Part shown: positions 34,436-42,400 of the stretch, piece after piece
Position numbering within the stretch: position 1 is the stretch's first letter
Layout: each line of letters starts with the position of its first letter
Assembly (NCBI RefSeq): GCF_039542035.1
Contig: NZ_BAABHJ010000012.1
Location: 62,001-126,000 of the forward strand
Length of the DNA: 64,000 nt
DNA from: Actinoallomurus liliacearum
Lineage (GTDB): Bacteria > Actinomycetota > Actinomycetes > Streptosporangiales > Streptosporangiaceae
Reading direction: 5' to 3'
Position numbers and translations under genes: made by a program
Notes under the pieces: generated by a model
What the model was told of the DNA's origin: nothing
The model's database searches: none
The model's input: the letters and a program-made list of their open reading frames with translations, nothing else

Positions 34436-35632
34436 TCAGAGGCGTTCGAGGATCGTGGCGGTGGACAGGGCGCCGCCCGCGCACATCGTGACCAGGGCCG
34501 TCGAGGCGTCGCGGCGCTCCAGCTCGTGCAGGGCCGTGGTGATGAGCCGGGCGCCGGTGGCGCCCACCGGGTGGCCGAGGGCGATGGCCCCGCCGTTGAC
34601 GTTGACCCGGTCCAGGTCCGGCTCGTGGACCGAGGCCCAGGACAGCACGACCGAGGCGAACGCCTCGTTCACCTCGAACAGGTCGATGTCCCGCATCGTC
34701 ATGCCCGCCGCGGCGAGCACGGTCTCCGTCGACTGGATCGGGCCGTCCAGGTGGTAGTACGGCTCGGCGCCCACGAGCGCCTGCGCCCGGATCCGCGCGC
34801 GGGGACGCAGCCCGTTCGCGCGGGCCCGCTCCTCGGACATCACGAGGACGGCGGCGGCGCCGTCGGAGATCTGCGAGGACGTGCCGGCCGTGTGCAGCCC
34901 CTCGCCGGCCGCCGGGCGCAGCCGCGCCAGCCCGTCGAGCGTCGTCTCGCGCAGCCCCTGGTCCCGGGTGACGGTGCGGACCTCTCCGGTCGGCGCGCCA
35001 TCGTCGTCGAGCACCGGCGCCTCGATCGGCGCGATCTCGCGGTCGAAGCGGCCGTCCGCCTGCGCCTTGGCGGCGCGTTGCTGGGAGCGCAGCCCGAAGG
35101 CGTCGAGGTCGGAGCGGGTCAGGCCGCGTCGCGCCGCGATGCGCTCGGCGGCGGTGAACTGGTCCGGCAGGTCGATCGACCAGTCGTCGGGGCGGGAGCG
35201 GGCGTACGGGTGACGGCCGCCGGCCTCCGCGCAGGGGCCCGTGCTCGCGACGTTGGCGCCGAGCGGCGCGCGGCTCATGACCTCCACGCCGCAGCCGATC
35301 GCGGCCTCCACGACGCCGGCCTGGATCAGGGCGGCGGCCAGGTGGACCGCCTGCTGGCTCGACCCGCACTGGGCGTCGATCGTCGTGACGCCGACCTGGT
35401 GGGGGAGCCCCGCGTACAGCCAGGCGTGGCGGCCGACGTGGCCGCCCTGTTCGCCCGCCTGCGTGACGCAACCGGCGAAGACCTGGCCGATTTCGGCCGC
35501 GTCGATTCCGGCGCGTTCGACCACGGCGCGCTGCGCGTGGGCCAGCACCGCCTGGGGTTTGAGCCCGGCCAGCCGGCCGCGGCGCTTGCCGATCGGCGTG
35601 CGTACGGCTTCAACGATGACCGGCGAGCCCAT
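34436..35632 (-). CDS. fadA5: Steroid 3-ketoacyl-CoA thiolase, FadA5-like
   Basis: 398 residues. Thiolase family with nucleophile Cys89 in DAQCGSSQQA, the C-terminal NVNGGAIALGHPVGATGAR histidine motif and the second cysteine in CAGGALS. The stretches VGAEPYYHLDGPIQST and VNEAFASVVLSWA match my memory of mycobacterial FadA5, which thiolytically shortens the sterol side chain. ATG 35632 has AGGAGG upstream. A KstR-type operator lies 34 nt upstream. It forms part of the sterol locus with the P450s and Hsd4A. Confidence 0.87.
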   Translation of the reverse strand: MGSPVIVEAVRTPIGKRRGRLAGLKPQAVLAHAQRAVVERAGIDAAEIGQVFAGCVTQAGEQGGHVGRHAWLYAGLPHQVGVTTIDAQCGSSQQAVHLAAALIQAGVVEAAIGCGVEVMSRAPLGANVASTGPCAEAGGRHPYARSRPDDWSIDLPDQFTAAERIAARRGLTRSDLDAFGLRSQQRAAKAQADGRFDREIAPIEAPVLDDDGAPTGEVRTVTRDQGLRETTLDGLARLRPAAGEGLHTAGTSSQISDGAAAVLVMSEERARANGLRPRARIRAQALVGAEPYYHLDGPIQSTETVLAAAGMTMRDIDLFEVNEAFASVVLSWASVHEPDLDRVNVNGGAIALGHPVGATGARLITTALHELERRDASTALVTMCAGGALSTATILERL

Positions 35633-35665
35633 GTGGCCTCCTGCGGTGACGACGCTTCGCCGAAC

Positions 35666-35679
35666 TATAACCCGTTCTA
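35666..35679. promoter_or_regulatory. KstR-type operator before fadA5
   Basis: TATAACCCGTTCTA fits TnnAACnnGTTnnA exactly and lies 34 nt before the fadA5 ATG. Confidence 0.75.
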
Positions 35680-35720
35680 ATATGACGGTTGCAAGCCTCT
35701 CGGCATCGACTAATGTCGAG

Positions 35721-35734
35721 AAGAACTTGTTCTT
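35721..35734. promoter_or_regulatory. Perfect palindrome related to the KstR site
   Basis: AAGAACTTGTTCTT is a perfect 14-bp palindrome with the AACnnGTT core but A/T instead of T/A at the ends. It may be a second, weaker operator for fadA5. The DNA around it is AT-richer than its surroundings. Confidence 0.5.
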
Positions 35735-35829
35735 GTTCGGTTTGATTCGGGGAGCGTGCCCGCAGCGGTCGGCCCGCCGCGAACCCCCGGCCGAGCATGC
35801 CCGGGCGGGGGCGGGGTGATGTCGTGGCC

Positions 35830-36069
35830 TTAGGCGATCAGGGTGTCGAAGTCGCCGGCCTTGGCGCCCTGGATGAGGGCTTTGATCTCCGCTTTCGTAT
35901 AGACCAGAGCAGGCCCGGACGGATGCCGGGAGTTCCTGACGGCGACACTGCCGTCGGGGAGCTGGGCCAGCTCGACGCAATTACCTTGTGAGTTGCTCCG
36001 GTGGCTCTTCTGCCATCGGACTTCGGCGAGATCGGTTGCGGGGATGCCGTTGTACGCCCGGTACTGCAT
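35830..36069 (-). CDS. DUF397 domain protein
   Basis: 79 residues. The DUF397 pattern is complete: WQKSHRSNSQGNCVELAQL, then VAVRNSRHPSGPALVYTKAE. Such small proteins are paired with DUF5753/XRE regulators in streptomycete abaA/whiJ-type loci and are thought to modulate them. Its ATG follows directly after the TGA of the XRE gene, so the pair is translationally coupled. Confidence 0.9.
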   Translation of the reverse strand: MQYRAYNGIPATDLAEVRWQKSHRSNSQGNCVELAQLPDGSVAVRNSRHPSGPALVYTKAEIKALIQGAKAGDFDTLIA

Positions 36070-36936
36070 TCATGTCTCCTGGAGAATCCTGCTGAGGATC
36101 TCGGCGGTGTTGTCCGGAGGCGCGCTGACCACGCAGAGGCGTTCCATCGCCTCCATGTAGGCGTCCACGTCGTCGCGTCGGTCCAGATACAGCGCACTGG
36201 TGAGTTGCTCGACGTAGACCACGTCCGGCAGGTCCGATTCGGGAAACCGCAGGATGGTGAACGCCCCGGCCTCGGCGGTATGACCGCCGACCCGGAACGG
36301 CAGCACCTGAAGAATGACGTTCGGCAGCTTCGTCGCCTCGATGAGGCGCTCGATCTGGCCGCGCATCACTTCTCGTCCCCCGATCGGGCGTCGCAACGCC
36401 GCCTCGTCCACGACCGCCCACAGGCGAGGACCGTCCCCTCGTGTGAGCAGTTTCTGACGAGTTATCCGCAGGCTGACCCTCTGCTCGATCTCTTCGGGAG
36501 GCGCGGCCGAGTTGCCCAGGGAGATGACGGCGCGGGCGTAATCCTCGGTCTGCAGGAGACCGGGGATGAACTGGACCTCGTAGGTGCGGATCAGCGCGGC
36601 CGCCTCTTCCAGCCCCACGTAGGTCTCGAACCAGCCCGGCAGAACGTCGCCGTACCTGTGCCACCAGCCGGGAGTGTTGGCGTCCTGAGCCAGCTCGAGA
36701 AGGGTCTCCCGCTCTCGCTCGTCCATGACGCCGTAGAGAGTGAGCAGGTCGGCCACGTCGCGTTCCTTGAAACCCACCCGGCCCAACTCCAGGCGGCTCA
36801 TCTTGGAACCGGAGGCGCGGATCGCGTATCCGGCCTCCTCGCGCGTGATGCCCTGCCGCTCGCGCAACCGGCGCAGCTGAGCGCCGAGGAGCCGGCGAAG
36901 AACGGTCGGTCCCCCAGCGGGCTGCGCTGTGTCCAC
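36070..36936 (-). CDS. XRE family regulator with DUF5753 domain
   Basis: 288 residues from GTG 36936, which has GGAGG 5 nt upstream; ATG 36948 and 36954 are alternatives without a site. The helix-turn-helix is at about residues 13-50 (LRRLRERQGITREEAGYAIR, ASGSKMSRLELGRVGF). The DUF5753 domain follows, with the typical FIPGLLQTEDYARAVI, WAVVDEAALRRPIGGREVM and VVYVEQLTSALYLD. It probably autoregulates from the divergent promoter region and acts with the DUF397 protein and the ATPase encoded at 37100. Confidence 0.9.
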   Translation of the reverse strand: MDTAQPAGGPTVLRRLLGAQLRRLRERQGITREEAGYAIRASGSKMSRLELGRVGFKERDVADLLTLYGVMDERERETLLELAQDANTPGWWHRYGDVLPGWFETYVGLEEAAALIRTYEVQFIPGLLQTEDYARAVISLGNSAAPPEEIEQRVSLRITRQKLLTRGDGPRLWAVVDEAALRRPIGGREVMRGQIERLIEATKLPNVILQVLPFRVGGHTAEAGAFTILRFPESDLPDVVYVEQLTSALYLDRRDDVDAYMEAMERLCVVSAPPDNTAEILSRILQET

Positions 36937-37011
36937 CCCTACCTCCATGAGCATCGGTCAGCGCACAGTGTGCCACTCCCTTCCGTCGCTGTCAGAGTTT
37001 GCACGATCGTC

Positions 37012-37043
37012 TGCACGTGCATCGGGCCTTGCATATGCAAGGC
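37012..37043. promoter_or_regulatory. Palindromes in the divergent XRE/ATPase promoter
   Basis: TGCACGTGCA (37012-37021) and an 18-bp perfect palindrome GCCTTGCATATGCAAGGC (37026-37043) lie side by side 57-88 nt before the ATPase start and 75-107 nt before the XRE start. TTGCA-type half-sites recur upstream at about 36999. Good operator candidates for the XRE protein. Confidence 0.6.
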
Positions 37044-37099
37044 ATGTCGAGCAGGATAGCGCGCGAGGCACGCCGATCACTGCTTCCCAGAGGATCGCG

Positions 37100-37633
37100 A
37101 TGACAGCACACGGAGCGCGCTGGATGACCGGTGAGAGCGTCGACGAAGCGCACGAGTGGCTGTTGTCGGCGATCGTGCGTGGCGGACCGTGGTCCGGCCA
37201 CGCCGTACCGCCCGCCAGGATGGGCCTGAACGCGAGGACGGAAGATCTCGCGGCGGTGCCCGAATCCGTACGGGAGGCGCGCGAGTTCACCCGCGACGGG
37301 CTGAAGATCTGGGGTCTGGCGGCCATGTACGACGACGTCGGCCTCGTCGTCTCCGAACTCGTGACGAACGCCATCCGGCACGCCGTCGGGGGGACGGCGC
37401 GACCCGGCGACACCCCGATCAGACTCGGCCTGCTGCGCACCGCCGGCCTGCTGACCTGCGCGGTCGCCGATCCCAGCGACGAGGTCCCCATGCAGGGGGA
37501 GGCCGACTTCGTCTCCCAGAGCGGGCGCGGCCTCTATCTCGTCGCCGCGGTCAGCGACTCGTGGAACTGGACCCCGCTGTACGGCTACGGCAAGGTCGTC
37601 TGGGCGAGCTTCACCGTACGGGGCGGCTACTGA
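37100..37633 (+). CDS. ATP-binding protein, anti-sigma/histidine-kinase-like (HATPase_c_2)
   Basis: 177 residues from ATG 37100 (AGAGGAT upstream). The GHKL N-box is visible as LVVSELVTNAIRHAVGG and the later glycine box as SQSGRGLYLVAAVSDSW. This is the RsbW-like fold found as the third member of abaA-type regulatory loci. It lacks other domains, so it probably binds ATP and a partner protein such as a sigma or anti-sigma antagonist. Divergent from the XRE/DUF397 pair. Confidence 0.87.
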   Translation: MTAHGARWMTGESVDEAHEWLLSAIVRGGPWSGHAVPPARMGLNARTEDLAAVPESVREAREFTRDGLKIWGLAAMYDDVGLVVSELVTNAIRHAVGGTARPGDTPIRLGLLRTAGLLTCAVADPSDEVPMQGEADFVSQSGRGLYLVAAVSDSWNWTPLYGYGKVVWASFTVRGGY

Positions 37634-37638
37634 TCCGC

Positions 37639-37676
37639 ACCCGCGCGGCGGGCGTACGGGAGCGCCGCGCGCGGGT
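37639..37676. terminator. GC-rich hairpin between convergent genes
   Basis: Arms 37639-37650 and 37663-37676 pair except for a 2-nt bulge. It lies right after the ATPase stop and before the convergent DUF202 stop. Confidence 0.6.
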
Positions 37677-37694
37677 CATGGGTGTCGGCCGCGG

Positions 37695-37964
37695 TCAGAG
37701 CACGATGGCGCCCGCGATCGCGATCCACGCGCAGGCGCCGGCGACGAGCACTCCTTCCACCCACGACATCGTCGGGGGCTCGCCGGGGCCGCGCAGCCAC
37801 CGCCGCCTGCGATACGCGACGACCGTTACGACCAGCGGGCCGGGCAACGCCACGATCCCGACCGGGAATGCGATCTTGACGGCGAGCAGGCCGACCGCCC
37901 AGCAGGACAGCGCCGTCCGCAGCCAGGCGAGCTCCGTCCGCTGAGCCTGCAGGCCGGAGCTCAA
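37695..37964 (-). CDS. DUF202 family membrane protein
   Basis: 89 residues with two to three membrane segments. It starts with the DUF202 pattern QAQRTELAWLRTALSCW and ends in GVLVAGACAWIAIAGAIVL. The start is TTG 37964, which overlaps the preceding gene's stop as TTGA, so translation probably depends on coupling. Function unknown. Confidence 0.78.
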   Translation of the reverse strand: MSSGLQAQRTELAWLRTALSCWAVGLLAVKIAFPVGIVALPGPLVVTVVAYRRRRWLRGPGEPPTMSWVEGVLVAGACAWIAIAGAIVL

Positions 37965-38308
37965 CGGGTCACGATCCCGCTCAGGAGCGTCAGCGTGAAG
38001 AGGAGCCCCACGCCCACCGTGAGGACGGCGGGAAGCGGATCACGCGGTAGGCACACCCCCAGCCGCATCGCCTCCTGGGCCCGCCGCCACCGGCGGTAGG
38101 CGATGGGCGCGATCGCCACGCTCAGCGCGATCGCGCCGAGGCCGATCTCCCGATGCCACCCCGGGAGGGCCACCCCCTGGATGCCGCCCGCGAGCGGTAT
38201 CCCCAGCGCGGCCAGTCCGAAGGACGTCCGCACCCAGGCCAGCAGGGTCCGCTCGTTGGCGAGCGAGAACCGGTAGTCGGGCTCGTGCCCGGGTTCGTCG
38301 TCCGACAT
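37961..38308 (-). CDS. DUF202 (YidH-like) membrane protein
   Basis: 115 residues. DUF202 motif FSLANERTLLAWVRTSFGLAALG near the N-terminus (as SLANERTLLAWVRTSFG), then two further membrane segments. GAGGAGGAAG lies directly before ATG 38308. First gene of a two-gene operon; function unknown. Confidence 0.85.
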   Translation of the reverse strand: MSDDEPGHEPDYRFSLANERTLLAWVRTSFGLAALGIPLAGGIQGVALPGWHREIGLGAIALSVAIAPIAYRRWRRAQEAMRLGVCLPRDPLPAVLTVGVGLLFTLTLLSGIVTR

Positions 38309-38753
38309 CTTCCTCCTCAGGACGGTCGAGGCGCACCTCGATGATGCCTGTCCCTACCCCGGGTCTTCGCAGGTGGGCTCATGCGACCTCCTTCGTCGGT
38401 GGAGAGACCAGAGGCGCTGTGCCCATTGATTCACTCGCTCCGCTCGCTCATGCGCGCCGGGCCGGGGCGCCCGCCGCCGCTTCGGATCGGCCGGATCGTC
38501 CGGCGGTGGTATGGGATCCGCTCGAGCCGGGAAGGTCTGCCGGTGGTGCTCGTTTCCCGAGGGGCGTGTGTGGGATCTGGCACCAAGTCGGGCGTACGTG
38601 GCAACACGCTCAAATTTGCCCTCCGTATGACCCTGAGCAGGGAAAAGGTCCGTCCGGATCTCCCATTGTGGGCTTGTGTCGAGGCCCTTTGCGGAGCAAC
38701 GTGGACCTTCGAGAGCGCAAACGGTGTTCTGGCACGATCGGGGGTTGGTCGGC
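38309..38753. other. 445-nt intergenic region
   Basis: Divergent spacer between the DUF202 operon and the 38754 gene. Open frames here are arginine- and serine-rich shadows without start sites. A less GC-rich stretch near 38605-38660 may contain promoter elements, but I cannot point to a specific -10/-35 pair or operator. Confidence 0.45.
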
Positions 38754-39440
38754 ATGGCCGCGGAGAGAAGAGCCACAGCCACGAAGGAGAAGCCCGCGTC
38801 GCGGAGGGCGTCGGCGACGACCACGGCCACCGCACGGCGCGGTCGAACGGCGACCCCGGCGACGGTGGACACGACCAAGAGCGAAGAGCACGGGGCGGCG
38901 CTTCCCGTCCCCGTCGTGACGCCGCACGTCAAGGTCATGAGGGTGCCCCTCCCGACTCGGGGGCTCTCCATGGTCGGCGACATGGGGCGGGTCGCCGCCG
39001 GGTACCTGCCGCCCAAGGACCGGCTGATGTTCTACGGCGGCCTGGCGGCCGCCGCCGCCTTCGGAGTCATCGACTGGCCGGTGGCCGCGGCCGTCGGCGT
39101 CGGGACGATGGTGGCGCGCCGCGCCGTCGGCAGACGCGAGAAGGCACGGCCGGTTCCGGCGAGCGAGCGGGCGACCCCGGCACGGGCCACGAGCCGGACG
39201 ACGGCCGGCACCAGCCGGGCCCGGACGACGGCCGGCACGAGCCGGACCGGGTCGACCACGGGCGCCGGCCGAGCCAAGACGACGGCCGGCACCAGTCGAG
39301 CCAAGACGACGGCGGGTACGAGCCGGTCCCGGACGACGGCGGGCACGGCCGCGAGCGAGAGCGGAGCGGGAACCGAGACCGCCGGTACCGCGACCACGCC
39401 TCGTTCCGCTGGCCGGTCCTCGGCCACCGAGAGCGTCTGA
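38754..39440 (+). CDS. Membrane-associated protein with basic Thr/Ala repeat tail
   Basis: 228 residues from ATG 38754. A basic, Ala/Thr-rich N-terminus is followed by one hydrophobic segment (MFYGGLAAAAAFGVIDWPVA). The C-terminal third is a low-complexity tail with a 9-residue repeat (TTAGTSRAK/TTAGTSRAR) carried at the DNA level between about 39195 and 39355. Basic tails of this sort occur in DNA-binding or anionic-polymer-binding proteins. It is 18 nt before the P-type ATPase gene, so the two are likely co-expressed. No family recognised. Confidence 0.7.
   Translation: MAAERRATATKEKPASRRASATTTATARRGRTATPATVDTTKSEEHGAALPVPVVTPHVKVMRVPLPTRGLSMVGDMGRVAAGYLPPKDRLMFYGGLAAAAAFGVIDWPVAAAVGVGTMVARRAVGRREKARPVPASERATPARATSRTTAGTSRARTTAGTSRTGSTTGAGRAKTTAGTSRAKTTAGTSRSRTTAGTAASESGAGTETAGTATTPRSAGRSSATESV
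39195..39355 (+). repeat. 27-nt tandem repeats coding for TTAGTSR units
   Basis: About five degenerate 27-nt units (shared core ACGACGGC[C/G]GGCAC). They translate to a 9-residue repeat in the tail of the preceding protein. Coding, in-frame and without unique spacers, so not a CRISPR array. Confidence 0.65.
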
Positions 39441-39458
39441 CGGCCGGGTCCCAGACTC

Positions 39459-42400
39459 ATGCCGCTGCGAGGCATTCTCCGTACCGCGACCGGCCTGCTG
39501 CAGACGACCACGACGGTGCCCGGTACGGCCGCACGGGCGTCGGGGATGGTCCCGCGCGCGGTACGGCGCGCCTCGGGCGAGGCGGCGCGTCTGTCCGGCG
39601 CGGTGCTGGGCCTGCCGGCTGCCGCAGCCGGCTCCGGCGCGCCGGCGAGCCTGCGGGCCGCGCTGAGCCTGCCCCAGGCCGCGTTGGGCTTGCCGCGTGC
39701 GGCTTTGAGCCTGCCGCATGCGGCTTTGGGCTTGCCGCGGACCGCGTTGGGCCTGCCCCAGGCCGCGTTGGGCCTGTCCGGGATGGCGCTGATGAGGCCC
39801 GGCGCCGCCGCGGTTGGCCTGCCCGCGGTGGGCCGGCTGCCGGGTGCGGCCGCGCGGCTGCCCGGCGCGGTCGCCGCTCTGCCGGGACTCGCGGTCCGGG
39901 CGTCGGGGGAGATGTCGCGGCTCCCAGGGGCGCTGGTGCGGCTTCCAGCGGCCGCCGCGCGGGCGTCGGACGCGGCCCTGCAGGATCCGGGCGCCGCGCT
40001 GCGCGGCGCCATTGAGACGGCGGAGCAACGCCGGGTGTACCGCGGCGACGAGCGGACCAGCATCCGGGTCCGCGGCCTGCACCACACCGGCCGTACCGAC
40101 ATGGCGCGCGACCTCGTCACCGGGATGAAGGACGTGGCGGGGGTGCGGCGGGCCGAGGTGAACGGCGTTCTCGGCACCGTGACGGTGGTCCACGACGGTG
40201 ACGTTCCCGTCGAGGAGCTGACCGCCGTGGTCGACGCGGTCGAGGAGCGGCACGACGCCGCCTCGGATCCGTACGCCGGGCATCCCGACCCGGGCCACCG
40301 GCAGGCGGTCCTGCGGGAGAGTGCGATCATGGCCGCGTACCTGACGGGCGCGAGCGTCGCGATCACGGGCAGACTGGTGTTGCGGGCCGTGCCGGTCCCC
40401 CCGGCGGTGGGGACCCTGATCGCCATGGCCGACGCGACGCCTCAGGTCCGGGACCGGCTGACGCGGTTGATTGGGCGCCCGGCCACCGACCTCCTCCTCG
40501 GCGGCAGCGTGGCGAGCCTGCAGGCGCTGGCGCAGCAGCCGACCGGCCTGATCATCGGCTTCGTGCACCGGATGACCCGCACCGAGGAGGCGCGCGGGTA
40601 CCGGTCCGCGTGGCACCGGCGCGTCGAGCACCTGATCCATGAGGAGGGCTCCTTCCAGGCTCCGCCGCTGCAGGTGCCGAAGCGGCCAGTCCCCCTGCCG
40701 TACGGCCCGGTGGAGCGGGCGGCCTGGACGGTGCCTACGGCGATCACCGCGTCGGTGGGCGCGTACGTCTTGACCCGCGACGCGACGCGGGCGCAGGGAG
40801 TGCTCGCCGCGGGCGTGCCGAGGGCGGCGCGCATGGGCCGTGAGGCGTTCGCCACCCAGCTCGGCATGGTCGTCGCCGGCCGGGACGTCGTCGTCATGGA
40901 CCTGCAGAGCCTGCGCCGGTTCGACCGGGTGGACCACGTGATCGTGGACGCCTCGGTGCTGCGCACCGGCGACATGGTGATCGAGGACGTCGTCTCCCTC
41001 CCGTCTTCGGTCACCGCCGAAGAGGCACACGAACGTGCCCACGCCCTGGTGGACCTGGATCACCCGGAGGCCCGGCGGCGGGAGGGCCCCTGGGCGATCT
41101 CCCGGCTGCGGCCGACCGCTGTCCCGGCGGACGCCCGCGAACGCGCGGCCGAACTCCGCGAGCGCGGCGCGACCGTGCTCCTGCTGACCCGCGACGGTGA
41201 ACCGGCCGCCCTCGTCTCCGTCGTGGCCGAACTCGACCCGCTGGCCGAGGCCCTGATCGACGCCGCGCGTGGAGTGGGGTCGGTGGCCGTGGCCGGCGCC
41301 TCCGTGCTGGCGCAGCGGCTGTCCGTCGACAGCGCGGTCCCCGGCGGCGACCGGCTCCTGGACTCCGTACGCGAGGCCCAGGAGGACGGGCGCGTCGTCG
41401 CGCTCGTCGCCGCGCGCGATGGTGCGCCGCTCGCGGCGGCGGACGTGGGGATCGGGCTGCTCGGTCCCGGTCACCGCCCGCCCTGGGGCGCGCACCTGCT
41501 GTGCGGTCCGAGCCTGGCCGACGCGGTCCTGCTCCTCGAGTCGATCCCGTCGGCCGGACGTACCAGCGCACGCGCAGCGCGGATCGCCTATGTGGGGTCG
41601 GTGGCGGGGGCGCTGCTGGCCGTGGCCGGATCGCCGGCGCGCGCGCCCCGGCGGGCGCGGCTGGCGATCGACCTCGCCACCGTGTCGGCGTTCGTCATGG
41701 GCACCTTGTCGGCCCGGGCGCTGGCCCGGCGACCCGCTCCGGTGCCCCAGGACCGTACGCCCTGGCACGCGTGGCCGACCAAGGCCGTGCTCACCCGGTT
41801 GGGGTCGTCGATCTCCGGCATCGACGAGGACGAGGCCGCCCGGCGCCGCTCCGACCTGGGTGAGGAGCTCAGACCGCCCGGCCTCGCCCAGGTGACCGTC
41901 GACGAACTGGACAACCCGCTGACGCCCGCGCTGGCGGCCGGGGCCGGGGTGTCCGCGGTGGTCGGTTCGATCACGGACGCGGCGCTGATCGGCGCGGTCC
42001 TCGGGGTCAACGCGATGATGTCCGGCCTGCAGCGGGTCCGCGCGGACCGCGCGCTGCGGCAACTCGTCGACATGAGCGCGGTGCGCGTCCGGCTCCGGCG
42101 GCCCGGCGAGGGCGGTGCCGAGGCGCAGGCCACCGCCGACCGGCTCGTTCCCGGCGACGTCGTCGTCCTCACCGCAGGTGACGCGGTTCCGGCGGACCTG
42201 CGCCTGCTGTCGGCCAAGGACCTGGAGGTCGACGAGTCGAGCCTCACGGGCGAGTCGCAGCTGGTCACGAAGAACCCGCGGCCCAGCATGGCCCAGTCGG
42301 TGGCCGACCGGCACTCGATGCTGTACCAGGGGACGGTGATCGCGGCGGGGAACGCGGTCGGCGTGGTCGTCGCGACGGGTGCCCAGACCGAGGTGGGGCG

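Noticed and set aside
39195..39782. Tandem repeats considered as a CRISPR array
   Set aside because: Units are contiguous, in frame and coding, with no unique spacers and no cas genes nearby.
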